This document shows positions 18,161 to 27,255 of a stretch of DNA of 41,615 nt, in pieces (the first letter of the stretch is position 1; each line of letters begins with the position of its first letter). Position numbers and translations under genes: made by a program. Source of the DNA: a virus; IMG/VR virus record IMGVR_UViG_3300046011_006653, positions 1 to 41,615 of that record; one strand, written 5' to 3'. The notes under the pieces are model-generated. The model was not told where the DNA came from. It did no database searches and saw nothing but the letters and a program-made list of their open reading frames with translations.

Positions 18161-19255
18161 TTATACTTTATTATGTTCAAATAAATCTATAAAGATATAA
18201 GGATTTAATTTTATCACTACATAATCATTAGGAGCATAGCTATTTTTACATATATTATACGGTAATATATCTATTATAACTTTATCTAATTCTACTGTAC
18301 CTGCCGCTAATTTTTTAAATGCTTTTTCAAATATTTCATAAGATTCAACACCTTCATAATACAAAGCATTCATTAATTGTACAACTAATGATAAAGTTTT
18401 GTTAGATAAACCTGCTGTTAAAAGCCCATTAAAAGAAATATTAACACTATTATTTTTAGATAAAGAGCTAATAACTTCTTTTATACTAGAAGTAATTTTA
18501 CCAATACAAGGAGATGAGTAATACCAAGAATTTGATATATCTAATCTTTTTAAATTTAGATAACTAGCATAAAATACATTATAAGTACTATTTAAAGTAT
18601 AAGTTGCTTGATTGAATTCATCATCTTGTTTACTAGTACCATTATAAAATGGGACATAACTTCCTATAATTGTAGCAACTATAAATATTTGATAATTATC
18701 TAATTTTTTACCTGATTCAACTACTTTATTACAAATAGCAGGTATTTGACAACCTGAACTAAATGAATAGATATATCTAGATAGTTGAAATGTAGCAAAA
18801 TAATGATAATTAGATTTAAAATCTGAATGATTTAATCTTATTAGATATTCTGTTTTATCTGAACAATCTAATGTCATAGGAAAGCCCAATTCTGTACAAA
18901 AATCTACCCAAAATTGTATATAATCTGAAGGTACATCAAAACCTGCCATTTTAGATACTTCTTCTATGTATTTTCTTTCTATAAAATGAATAGTTTCACT
19001 ACAATTATCAAATAAATTATTCATTCTTAAATTTTGAGCACATCCAAAACTATGAGTAGTTACAGCTTTTGTATTTTTAGTAATAGTATGAACTTTAGCT
19101 TGATGATACATCTTTTTACTAGGATTATTACCAGCTGAATAAGATACAATATCTCTAATCATACTACCTAAAGCTTGTATTTTAGGTTCTATTTGACTTC
19201 TTAATTCTTCTTTAAATGAAATTATTTCATTTGTTTTTTCTTTAGTTAATTCCAT
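18161..19255 (-). CDS. Uncharacterised protein in amidoligase cluster
   Basis: 364 residues, mostly helical by composition, with scattered Cys and His (HSFGCAQN, NCSETIH, DFCTELG) but no clear metal motif. No signal peptide or convincing membrane span. It lies between the C26-like gene and the ATP-grasp gene with 1-17 nt gaps, so it is probably co-expressed with them. It might be a substrate or scaffold for the ligases, purely by position. Confidence 0.65.
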   Translation of the reverse strand: MELTKEKTNEIISFKEELRSQIEPKIQALGSMIRDIVSYSAGNNPSKKMYHQAKVHTITKNTKAVTTHSFGCAQNLRMNNLFDNCSETIHFIERKYIEEVSKMAGFDVPSDYIQFWVDFCTELGFPMTLDCSDKTEYLIRLNHSDFKSNYHYFATFQLSRYIYSFSSGCQIPAICNKVVESGKKLDNYQIFIVATIIGSYVPFYNGTSKQDDEFNQATYTLNSTYNVFYASYLNLKRLDISNSWYYSSPCIGKITSSIKEVISSLSKNNSVNISFNGLLTAGLSNKTLSLVVQLMNALYYEGVESYEIFEKAFKKLAAGTVELDKVIIDILPYNICKNSYAPNDYVVIKLNPYIFIDLFEHNKV

Positions 19256-19256
19256 A

Positions 19257-20141
19257 TTATCTGTTTGCTTTATCTTTAATTAGTTTAGGAATTTCTTCAA
19301 TGTATTTTTGAGTAGTAATATCACCAAAACTTGGAGCACTTGCAGATTCTACAATAATCCATTCAGGGTTATTACGTTCCCTACCTTCTTTAGAACCTTG
19401 TACCATTACATCAAATGCACAAATATCAAGACCTAAAGCTTGCTGTGCTCTTATACAATCTTCTACAATTAAATTCCAATTATTAGGTTTTTTAAAACTA
19501 GGATTGCTTTCTAAAGCCCAAGTTACTACATCATCATGTCTTTGCCAAGTACCTTCAGGTGCATCGTTTCTTAGTAATTTTCTACAAGCATAAAAACAAC
19601 CATTCTTACTAATATGTAATCTATACTCTCTTGTATATCCTACAAATTGCTCAAAAATATAGCTAGATAGATCTCTATTTCTCATCCAAACTTCTAAAGC
19701 TTGTTGATTGTCTAACTTAGTATTACCAACACCTCTACTACCAAAATGAGATTTAGCTATGATGGGGAAAGGTAAATCACTAATACTTCTATCAGCTTCA
19801 CCTAACGCTATTCCTTTTTCAATCCATCCTCTGCCTCCAATAGAATCATATTTTACAAACCATCTTGCAGTTTTAACACTTGCTCTAGTAAAACATCGTT
19901 TCATCAATAACTTACTAGCACTATTTCTAACACCTGTAACACTATTAATTTCAATTCTACTATATAATCCATCTCCAGATGTAGTAGAGCCTAATCTAAC
20001 TATACTTCTATATGGAAGTAAAGGTAATTCTCTTCTTAATGGACTATGACTAGGATGTCTACTTCTAACTTGAGGTCTAAATCTAGTAGGTATTTTTTTA
20101 GTAGGAGCTTTTACTCCAACATTCTTTCTTTTAACTAACAT
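19257..20141 (-). CDS. ATP-grasp ligase
   Basis: 294 residues. The first 60 are basic and Pro/Arg/Ser rich and probably disordered. The ATP-grasp fold follows: FPIIAKSHFGSRGVG near 123-137 (ATP-binding Lys and Gly loop), IFEQFV near 160, EYRLHISKNG near 170 and the metal-binding CAFDVMV and WIIVESASAPSFG near 240-272. The family joins a carboxylate to an amine or thiol through an acyl-phosphate. With two amidoligases nearby it suggests stepwise peptide or amide synthesis. It overlaps the following upstream gene by seven bases. Confidence 0.87.
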   Translation of the reverse strand: MLVKRKNVGVKAPTKKIPTRFRPQVRSRHPSHSPLRRELPLLPYRSIVRLGSTTSGDGLYSRIEINSVTGVRNSASKLLMKRCFTRASVKTARWFVKYDSIGGRGWIEKGIALGEADRSISDLPFPIIAKSHFGSRGVGNTKLDNQQALEVWMRNRDLSSYIFEQFVGYTREYRLHISKNGCFYACRKLLRNDAPEGTWQRHDDVVTWALESNPSFKKPNNWNLIVEDCIRAQQALGLDICAFDVMVQGSKEGRERNNPEWIIVESASAPSFGDITTQKYIEEIPKLIKDKANR

Positions 20142-20779
20142 ACTTTAATTTTCTTTAAATTTTTAATCTTAGTTTTATATACTTTAGATTCATATTGTAT
20201 TTCACAATAATTTTTATCTAAAATTCTATTTAATAATACTTCTTTTTTAACAGGTATATTTAAATGCTTATTTCTAATTAATCTATGATGTTTTCCAGGT
20301 ATTAACTTATAAAAGTAATCAACATTTTTAATTGCTTTAGGTTGACTAGGTTTTAAACCACTTAAATCTACAGGTATTAAACTAATATCTACTTCACTAA
20401 GTACAAATCTATAATTTATACCATCTATAGGTATTAATATAGTATCTCTAGTTACTCCATCTTTCTTACAAAGTTTACCATATTCTATTATACAGTTTCT
20501 ACCCTCAAATACTTGATTTAAAGCTTTCTTTTTAGTTCTCTTATGTCCAAATATATCTATAGATTGATCTACTCTTAAAACAGTTATATTTACATAATTA
20601 AAATTAATACCTGTACTTATCCAATCTAATTTATCTATGCTAGTTCTACTATACATAGCTCTGTTAATATCTACAAACTTATTTAAGTTATCTAAAGATA
20701 CTACTCTAATCTTAGTTTTAGTAGCACCTAATTGAATATATGGAACACCTCGTATTACTATTATATTTTTTAAATCCAT
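20135..20779 (-). CDS. Uncharacterised basic beta-rich protein
   Basis: 214 residues, strongly basic, with repeating beta-strand segments that could be two or three SH3-like barrels (CIIEYGKLCK, CEIQYESKVYKTKI). It overlaps the ATP-grasp start and abuts the next upstream gene. No enzyme motif. A nucleic-acid or peptide binding role is possible but not shown. Confidence 0.65.
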   Translation of the reverse strand: MDLKNIIVIRGVPYIQLGATKTKIRVVSLDNLNKFVDINRAMYSRTSIDKLDWISTGINFNYVNITVLRVDQSIDIFGHKRTKKKALNQVFEGRNCIIEYGKLCKKDGVTRDTILIPIDGINYRFVLSEVDISLIPVDLSGLKPSQPKAIKNVDYFYKLIPGKHHRLIRNKHLNIPVKKEVLLNRILDKNYCEIQYESKVYKTKIKNLKKIKVC

Positions 20780-20780
20780 T

Positions 20781-21656
20781 TTAGTTTCTTAAAGCTTGTA
20801 AATATTGAGACCAAGTATAACCATATTCATCTTGTTTTTCTTGATTTAATGTAGCATTACTATCATTAGGATCATAATACCATACTTTCTTTCTAATAGT
20901 ATTACACCAAGAAGTTCTAAAATGGTCTCTACTAACAATAGTAGTTAATATTTGTAATACTTCTCTTAAAGTACAAGCAGGATAATAGTATTTACAAATC
21001 ATAAATATATCACCTAAACTACGTCTTCTACCCCAAGTAGTTTGTACTTCATGATTATCAACAAAAATAGTATTTTTATATTCACCTTGCTCTTCATCTA
21101 CTTCATTATTACCATTCCACTCTATAAAGAACTTTTCAATAAATTGAGCAAGAGTTTCCCTTCTAGTTCTTAATGTTCTTTCTAATCTTATAGACCTAGT
21201 ATAAGAATCTGTTATAATTCTTTCTAAAGTATTTAACATTGTAGTATTATTAGTTGTAGTAGTTGTAGGATTAGTAGGTGTTGGAGTAGTAACTGTTGTA
21301 GGAATATCATATACAGCAGTTAAATCTACAGCTCTAATAATAGCTCTTCTTCTATCAGTAGGTTGAAAATCTACTACAGCTCTATTCTTTTTATAATAAA
21401 TAGATATTATAGTACCTGGTAAAGTTACCCCTTCTATAAGAACATTATACCTTTGAGATTTCTCAACTCTATGATGAACAGTTCTAGTTTTATTTATTAT
21501 TTTAGTAATACTAAAACCTGGTATTCCTAACATGTCTTGTAAACCTACTTCTGTACCAAATTGTGAATCAACTCTTCTAGTTGCATATAAACCTGTTCTA
21601 TTGTCTAATACATATAAACAATTACTTATTGTAAATTCTAAAATTTGACTTGTCAT
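20781..21656 (-). CDS. Uncharacterised two-part protein with Thr/Pro linker
   Basis: 291 residues. Residues 1-115 are beta-rich and basic, like the neighbouring protein. Residues about 117-140 are a low-complexity Thr/Pro/Asn linker (TPTPTNPTTTTTNN). The C-terminal 150 residues are helical with many Trp and Tyr (FFIEWNGNNE, WSQYLQAL). The stop/start junction with the next upstream gene overlaps by one base. Not recognised. Confidence 0.65.
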   Translation of the reverse strand: MTSQILEFTISNCLYVLDNRTGLYATRRVDSQFGTEVGLQDMLGIPGFSITKIINKTRTVHHRVEKSQRYNVLIEGVTLPGTIISIYYKKNRAVVDFQPTDRRRAIIRAVDLTAVYDIPTTVTTPTPTNPTTTTTNNTTMLNTLERIITDSYTRSIRLERTLRTRRETLAQFIEKFFIEWNGNNEVDEEQGEYKNTIFVDNHEVQTTWGRRRSLGDIFMICKYYYPACTLREVLQILTTIVSRDHFRTSWCNTIRKKVWYYDPNDSNATLNQEKQDEYGYTWSQYLQALRN

Positions 21657-22150
21657 TATTGCAATTTTTTTATTTCGTTATTAATTAAGTTTTTAATATA
21701 ATCTTCTTGTTCTTTTGTGAAGATTTGTTCAGTTTTAGTTTGATTTTGAGCAACATAAGCTTCTTTAGTACTTGGTTTAAAACAATATTCTTTACCTTGA
21801 GTCATTTGACCTCCACCATCTTCATAAATTATTCTATAGCCTCCACTAGGATAAGCATCTGTTTTATAAATTTTTCCTATTTTAGTATAAGTAGTCCAAC
21901 TTTTAGGTAATTCAATACATTCAACATATTCAGGTATTACTTCTTTTTCGTATATTGGTTCAAACCATAAGTCTAATACACCTGCTTGTTTAAGACTTTT
22001 TATAAAATTTCCTTCAATAGTAAAAGGACTATTAAAGTAATTATTAATAAATTCTACAGGATTGTCGTAACCATATATTCCTGTAATAGATATAACAGCG
22101 TTTACATATTCAGGTTTAATTAATTTATAACCTATTATTTTTTTATTCAT
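21656..22150 (-). CDS. Uncharacterised phage protein, short beta domain
   Basis: 164 residues. The N-terminal GYKLIKPEYVNAV is a segment type I would expect in small Bacteroidetes-phage proteins. The middle (SWTTYTKIGKIYKTD, YRIIYEDGGG) looks like a small beta barrel. The C-terminus has a Gln/Lys-rich helix. It is two bases from the DNA polymerase gene. No function assigned. Confidence 0.65.
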   Translation of the reverse strand: MNKKIIGYKLIKPEYVNAVISITGIYGYDNPVEFINNYFNSPFTIEGNFIKSLKQAGVLDLWFEPIYEKEVIPEYVECIELPKSWTTYTKIGKIYKTDAYPSGGYRIIYEDGGGQMTQGKEYCFKPSTKEAYVAQNQTKTEQIFTKEQEDYIKNLINNEIKKLQ

Positions 22151-22151
22151 T

Positions 22152-24071
22152 TTAAAATAATTTTAATTGTGTTTTTTGTATATTATTAATTTCTTTTTGT
22201 GCTTCTTTTATATAATATTTGTAATTAATATTGTAGTCTTCAAAAGGTTTTTCTACATAATTATTAAATATAGTTACTTGATAACCTGAATTAATAACTT
22301 CACTTGTTCCTTTACTATAATACTTTATAAAATTAGCTCCTTTATTAGAAATATAATATCTAACATTCTTTTGTTGTTTTTCTACTATTTCTTTATTAAT
22401 AAATAAATCTAAATAATGAATTTGTCCATAACTATCTTTAGTAAACTTTTGTCTACCACAAAAATCATATATATTTGTATGATTTCTAATAGTTTGTTCA
22501 ATAGGTATATTATTAACAAAATATTCTTGTAAAGCTAAAGGAATTATTCTGAATGAATTATCTTTATGATAAGCTGGTTCAGAACCAACTACTTTATCTA
22601 CTTCAAATCTACCTTTATTCTTAATTTTACCTTTAGTAGTTACAGCTAAGTAATTATTAACATCACCTATAATCATTTTAGAATATTCTACGTATTCTAA
22701 AGTTAATTTAGTATCTTGTTCCCAACCTTTACAAACATCATAATATTGGTCTATTAAATCTTTATGTAATTTAACAGTAATACCATCAGTATTAATTTGT
22801 AATATTTGTATAAAACTATCACAACTATCAACTAATTCTTCAGCTAATAAACTTAATAATAATTGACCATTAAGAGTAATAGCCATTGTAAATTGAGGAT
22901 CATATAAAAAACTATTAATATCATTACTTTTACCATATACTGAATTAGCTGCTAATTTAAATCCGTCAGATAATACCATATTACCTTCTTTTTTAGCTTT
23001 TAAACGTAGATTAATAATTTCTTGATATATATCTACAAACTCTTGTCCTAAATGCTCTATAAAGAAGTTATTTGTTATTGCTAAACTGGGGTATAAACTA
23101 GCTACATCTGCATCTATAATAACATATTCATCATTAGATTCATATACTCCAGATTTTATACAACCATGAATACCACCTGTACCATAATCATATTTAAAAC
23201 CTTTATATATAACTGATTGTTCAATACTACCTTTAGTTTCAGTTATTTCTTTAAATTTAAAGTAATTTAATAAATTAGTAAATTCTTTAGATTCAAATTT
23301 AATATAAGGTAATATAACACCATTTAAAGCTATTTTAGCTCTATGAGTTCGTAGTTTTTTAATATCCCAATAATTAGCTCCAATCTTATCACAATAAAGC
23401 TTTAAAATCAATTGTTCACCTATTTTACTATCACTCCAATTTATACAAGGAATATCAAATTGTTGAATTAATGATTTTCTTAGTTCTATTTTAGGTAAAG
23501 ATTTTTTATAAAATTCATAAGTAGCTAATACATCATTTAAATTGTATTCCAATATACTAGGAATTTCTTCTAAAGTAATATCTTCTCTTGTATGAGAAAT
23601 AGGCATTTCCATAACATTAGGATAGTTCATACTAATCTCTAATGCTTTTAAAGAAGTACTTCTAGCTGCATTATTGTAATGCCATATTTTGAATAAATCT
23701 AATTGATGTATCAACACTTCTGATTCTTTAATAGAAGCAAATTTATAAAATGATTTAGCATTTTGTAATTCTATTACTCTTTGAGCTTCTTCATATATAT
23801 ATTTTATAGTAGATCTCCTTTTATAAGAACCGTCTATTGTTTTTAATATGTAATGAATAATAGGATAATCAAAATTTAAATTATTAAAACCAATTTGACC
23901 TTTACATTGTTTTAAATGATTTATAAATTCATCCCAATCGCTTTTATCTTTATGTAGTACATATTGAACTATTTCTTCTGTATCTACATTTATTGCTGTA
24001 TATGTAAAACAAGATTTTAAAGTTTCTATATCATATACCCACACTTTCTTGTCTTGTTTTATTTCATTCAT
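22152..24071 (-). CDS. Family B DNA polymerase with 3'-5' exonuclease
   Basis: 639 residues, short for the family. Exonuclease motifs: YDIET (D14, E16), GFNNLNFDYPI (61-71) and EYNLNDVLATYE (D180). Polymerase motif A DADVASLYPS has D320/D322, motif B KLAANSVYG is at 372-380 and motif C INTDGIT at 426-432 retains the second Asp (D429), with Asn for the first. It copies the phage genome with proofreading. The last residues, QLKLF, match the bacterial sliding-clamp-binding consensus QLxLF, pointing to use of the host clamp. Primase, helicase and SSB-like genes lie about 13 kb downstream on the same strand. Confidence 0.94.
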   Translation of the reverse strand: MNEIKQDKKVWVYDIETLKSCFTYTAINVDTEEIVQYVLHKDKSDWDEFINHLKQCKGQIGFNNLNFDYPIIHYILKTIDGSYKRRSTIKYIYEEAQRVIELQNAKSFYKFASIKESEVLIHQLDLFKIWHYNNAARSTSLKALEISMNYPNVMEMPISHTREDITLEEIPSILEYNLNDVLATYEFYKKSLPKIELRKSLIQQFDIPCINWSDSKIGEQLILKLYCDKIGANYWDIKKLRTHRAKIALNGVILPYIKFESKEFTNLLNYFKFKEITETKGSIEQSVIYKGFKYDYGTGGIHGCIKSGVYESNDEYVIIDADVASLYPSLAITNNFFIEHLGQEFVDIYQEIINLRLKAKKEGNMVLSDGFKLAANSVYGKSNDINSFLYDPQFTMAITLNGQLLLSLLAEELVDSCDSFIQILQINTDGITVKLHKDLIDQYYDVCKGWEQDTKLTLEYVEYSKMIIGDVNNYLAVTTKGKIKNKGRFEVDKVVGSEPAYHKDNSFRIIPLALQEYFVNNIPIEQTIRNHTNIYDFCGRQKFTKDSYGQIHYLDLFINKEIVEKQQKNVRYYISNKGANFIKYYSKGTSEVINSGYQVTIFNNYVEKPFEDYNINYKYYIKEAQKEINNIQKTQLKLF

Positions 24072-24092
24072 ATTTTATTATGTATTAATTGT

Positions 24093-24425
24093 TTATTTTA
24101 TTTTTAAAAATTGTTCATATAAGTAATCTACTAAATGTACTTTATTTGTATTTTCAGTGTACATACTATGAATTGCCCAACTAAGATGACAACCATACCA
24201 ATTATCTTTATCTCCTAATTTAAAAAAAGTTTTATAAATTTTTTCAGATAAATGTAATAAACAAAACTCAAACCAATGAATAAAAGTTAAATATTTATCA
24301 TTTTCAAATGCTAAAAATCTTAATTCATCTGTAAAAAATTCAAATTTACAATATTCAGGAAACAACTTCTTACACATCTCAAGTAACTTAACTTTATGCT
24401 TTTCTGTTAGTTGTATGCTAGTCAT
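24093..24425 (-). CDS. Small uncharacterised protein
   Basis: 110 residues, rich in Phe, Trp, Leu and His, helical. No signal peptide; its hydrophobic stretches (FIHWFEFCLLHLSEKIYK) look amphipathic, not membrane-spanning. Directly upstream of the polymerase gene. Function unknown. Confidence 0.6.
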   Translation of the reverse strand: MTSIQLTEKHKVKLLEMCKKLFPEYCKFEFFTDELRFLAFENDKYLTFIHWFEFCLLHLSEKIYKTFFKLGDKDNWYGCHLSWAIHSMYTENTNKVHLVDYLYEQFLKIK

Positions 24426-24647
24426 TTAACTTAGTTTTATAGATATAAAAAACAACATCCATCTTAACATAGCCATTGTTATATTATCTCCAGAATTAAA
24501 ATAAATACCACGTTTTATAGCATTTAACTTATTTTCTTTGTAATCATCACTAAAAACTGTTATAGCTGTTAAAGTATACATTACTATAAATAGCCAAAAA
24601 TAGCAATTAGCAGTATATTCAATTAATTCATTTGTATTTATATTCAT
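24426..24647 (-). CDS. Small membrane protein
   Basis: 73 residues with two likely membrane helices, near 13-30 (YFWLFIVMYTLTAITVF) and 55-72 (ITMAMLRWMLFFISIKL), joined by a basic loop. No signal peptide. Junctions with both neighbours are tight (zero to four bases). Function unknown; a host-membrane role is inferred only from topology. Confidence 0.65.
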   Translation of the reverse strand: MNINTNELIEYTANCYFWLFIVMYTLTAITVFSDDYKENKLNAIKRGIYFNSGDNITMAMLRWMLFFISIKLS

Positions 24648-25594
24648 AACTTACTTTTTACTAATTGTTTTAATGCTACACTAGCAGTTACATAGCCAGC
24701 TTTTCTTAAATCCATAAGAGATAAACAAGGCTTGTTAATAGTTACATAATCTTCAGCTGCTTTTAAAGTGTAGAATACTAGAGAATTATAACCATCTTGC
24801 CTTTTATCTAATATATTATTACACGCTCTAGCAGGAATATCTTTATTTAAATGAAAATTATGTAATATTACTTCAAATAATTTTTGATTTTCATCATAAA
24901 TATTAACACCATCTTCAGTTGTAAACAAAACAGGTTTAGCTTTAATCCAACTAGATAAAGAATTACCATAATTATTAAACTCTATTTTATTTTTAACAAT
25001 TTTAATACTATCAATAGTTTGTATAGTATTTTCATTACCTAGTACTAATTGTATAGTATCACCTAAAGTAAATATAGTATTATCACTAAGACGTTTAACT
25101 GAATAAATATTGTATTTTACACCTCCATTTAAATGATTATTTATTATATCATCTAAAGTTCTATAAGGTTTTGTTTCCATTCTACCATTATTATTTCTAG
25201 CCCAACCTTGATTATCAAAATAAGTCCATAAATCTGTCATACCAGAATCTTGTTTGAAACTTAATATATCATATTCTTCTTTAGGTTTAGTATATAATTT
25301 AAAGTGTTCTTCAAATTTAGGATTAGTACAACACATAATACCAAATATACCTAAAGTACCACCTACAGTATTATTAGTACATATTAAATCATGTATAGAA
25401 CCTTCTTTAACTTTACAATAATGTCTAGGACTAGGATTTAATATGAAAGGTTTTATACAAATAACTTTATCACCATGCTCATATTTAGTTTTAGTCTCTA
25501 TTGTTTTATCATATAACTTACATATTTTGTTAGTTATAATATCAACATTATCTTCTGTTTCAAGTATGTGTTTTATTTGCTCTTTTTTATTCAT
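24644..25594 (-). CDS. Uncharacterised protein with SH3-like N-terminal segment
   Basis: About 316 residues from the ATG at 25592-25594, preceded by GAAGAAA and overlapping the upstream stop by eight bases. A TTG three codons earlier is less likely. Residues about 40-75 (HGDKVICIKPF, HYCKVKEGSIH) look like a beta-barrel segment of the type often seen in phage accessory proteins. It is otherwise beta-rich with Trp and Tyr. No catalytic motif. Confidence 0.65.
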   Translation of the reverse strand: MNKKEQIKHILETEDNVDIITNKICKLYDKTIETKTKYEHGDKVICIKPFILNPSPRHYCKVKEGSIHDLICTNNTVGGTLGIFGIMCCTNPKFEEHFKLYTKPKEEYDILSFKQDSGMTDLWTYFDNQGWARNNNGRMETKPYRTLDDIINNHLNGGVKYNIYSVKRLSDNTIFTLGDTIQLVLGNENTIQTIDSIKIVKNKIEFNNYGNSLSSWIKAKPVLFTTEDGVNIYDENQKLFEVILHNFHLNKDIPARACNNILDKRQDGYNSLVFYTLKAAEDYVTINKPCLSLMDLRKAGYVTASVALKQLVKSKL

Positions 25595-25931
25595 TTTCTT
25601 CAATTATTTGAGCATCGCTAATAGTAGTAATACTTGTTGTATCAGTAGTTTCAGTAGAGCCTTGTGGTTGTTCTAATTCTTCAGGTTTATTGTCTACTAT
25701 TTCTTTAGCTTTTTGTTCTATTACTTTTCTCATATGTGTTTGAAACACATCTAAAAATGCTTTAGTATCTGTAGAAGACATTTTGTTATTGTCATTATAT
25801 TCTTTCATTTCTTCTAAACTCATAGCTTTGAATTTAGCTTCCATATCAAAATACCTTTTCATTATTTTATTATTAACATCTTTAGTTTTAGCTCTAGCTA
25901 ATTCTCTTTTATTTCTTCTTGTATTACTCAT
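25587..25931 (-). CDS. Uncharacterised charged protein
   Basis: 114 residues. The basic N-terminus (NTRRNKRELARAK) leads into a helical, probably coiled-coil middle, then an acidic Thr/Ser/Pro-rich tail. No motif. It looks like a small structural or regulatory protein. Confidence 0.6.
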   Translation of the reverse strand: MSNTRRNKRELARAKTKDVNNKIMKRYFDMEAKFKAMSLEEMKEYNDNNKMSSTDTKAFLDVFQTHMRKVIEQKAKEIVDNKPEELEQPQGSTETTDTTSITTISDAQIIEENE

Positions 25932-25998
25932 TATTTCTTTTTTAATTTCTTAATACTAACTAATATAAATATACTAGCTAGTACTAAGAATAATATTA

Positions 25999-26346
25999 TT
26001 AATTTAACCATTGTTTTGATACATAATTATAATAACAAAACCATAGTACTATTACTATAATATATACAATAGTTAATGATATTATATTTTCTATTAATAT
26101 ACTTAGGTTTTTCTTTTTAAATAAGTCTTTAAGATAACATTCACTAACATGATGTATCTCTTTAATTTTAATATCTATTGAATAAATATTTATATCTAAA
26201 TCAAATGAAGAAGCTATTAATCCAAATAAACCTTTTTGAATTTTTATTCTTTTGCCTGTAATTAAATCTAAATAAGATATTTTATATTCAAATACTATTG
26301 TAATAAATATTAAGAATGATATTATGAATAAGTATAGGAATATCAT
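25999..26346 (-). CDS. Small membrane protein
   Basis: 115 residues. A long hydrophobic N-terminus (FLYLFIISFLIFITIVF) serves as signal anchor or first membrane helix, and a second helix lies near residues 85-108 (IISLTIVYIIVIVLWFCYY). The middle 60 residues are polar. It ends next to the start region of smaller genes and is two bases from the PRPP-synthetase-like gene. Function unknown. Confidence 0.65.
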   Translation of the reverse strand: MIFLYLFIISFLIFITIVFEYKISYLDLITGKRIKIQKGLFGLIASSFDLDINIYSIDIKIKEIHHVSECYLKDLFKKKNLSILIENIISLTIVYIIVIVLWFCYYNYVSKQWLN

Positions 26347-26347
26347 A

Positions 26348-27253
26348 TTAAAATATGTTTAATTGTTTAATTAAAGAACTATTGTGTACTATAGCATTTG
26401 AAAAACTTTGATAACTGTTAGTACAATATATACCATCAAAATAATAACCTAATTCTGTTGTTCCTTTACTAAAAATTCCATGAGTTACTATGAGATATTT
26501 TTTAGTATTAAAACCTTCATAATACTTATTAATTTCTTTAGCTATGTTGATAAACGTAGCTCCCCCATCACAAATATCATCTATAATAACAAAGTCTTTT
26601 TCAGGCGCGATAGAACCATTTAAAGGTACAACTACTTTATTTAAATTACCATTAACATCTCTATCTTTACTACAAGTAATAATATTTCCTTTATAACCAA
26701 TTTGTTCAGCTATTTTGTATATCTTTTTACTTGCTCCTGCGTCTGGAGATACTAAGATAAATTCATCTACTTTAGGATTTCTACCATGTGTAAAGCCACA
26801 TAAGTCTTGAATAGTAAATTTAACTAATTCTAAATTAGAAACTTTCTTAAAGTTATTAATACAATTATCTAATACTAAACTATGAGAATCAATACAGGTA
26901 ACTGATTTAAAATTTAAAGAATTAATAATAGGAGCTAATACAGATTTAATATAATAATTACTACCTTCTTCAAATTTATTATCTTGTCTACCATCTATAA
27001 AAGGTACATATAAATGTATTTCTTCTACTCCTAACTCTCTTAAAGATGCACAAGCACACATTATAAGTTCTAAGTCAAGAAAGTTGTTTAAACGTGATTT
27101 AATTATAACTATACATTCTTTATGTGTTAATATAAAATCTCCTTCTAAACAATCATTTTTATCAATAATAATATTCTGCTGTCCCGAAGGAAATTTACTG
27201 ATTTTGTATTTAATATCTGATTTATCAACATCAACTAAATTTAAGTTTTTCAT
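26348..27253 (-). CDS. Ribose-phosphate pyrophosphokinase-like protein
   Basis: 301 residues. PFIDGRQDNKFEEG near 85-98 corresponds to the ATP-contact arginine segment of PRPP synthetases. CIDSHS near 121, SPDAGASKK near 168 and the ribose-5-phosphate/PRPP loop FVIIDDICDGGATF near 220-233 complete the family pattern. In the canonical reaction ATP and ribose-5-phosphate give PRPP. A variant in phage NAD+ reconstitution pathway 1 instead makes ADP-ribose pyrophosphate. It is separated by only two bases from the NAMPT-like gene, so the two almost surely act in one pathway. Which substrate it uses cannot be read from sequence by eye. Confidence 0.88.
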   Translation of the reverse strand: MKNLNLVDVDKSDIKYKISKFPSGQQNIIIDKNDCLEGDFILTHKECIVIIKSRLNNFLDLELIMCACASLRELGVEEIHLYVPFIDGRQDNKFEEGSNYYIKSVLAPIINSLNFKSVTCIDSHSLVLDNCINNFKKVSNLELVKFTIQDLCGFTHGRNPKVDEFILVSPDAGASKKIYKIAEQIGYKGNIITCSKDRDVNGNLNKVVVPLNGSIAPEKDFVIIDDICDGGATFINIAKEINKYYEGFNTKKYLIVTHGIFSKGTTELGYYFDGIYCTNSYQSFSNAIVHNSSLIKQLNIF

Positions 27254-27255
27254 AA

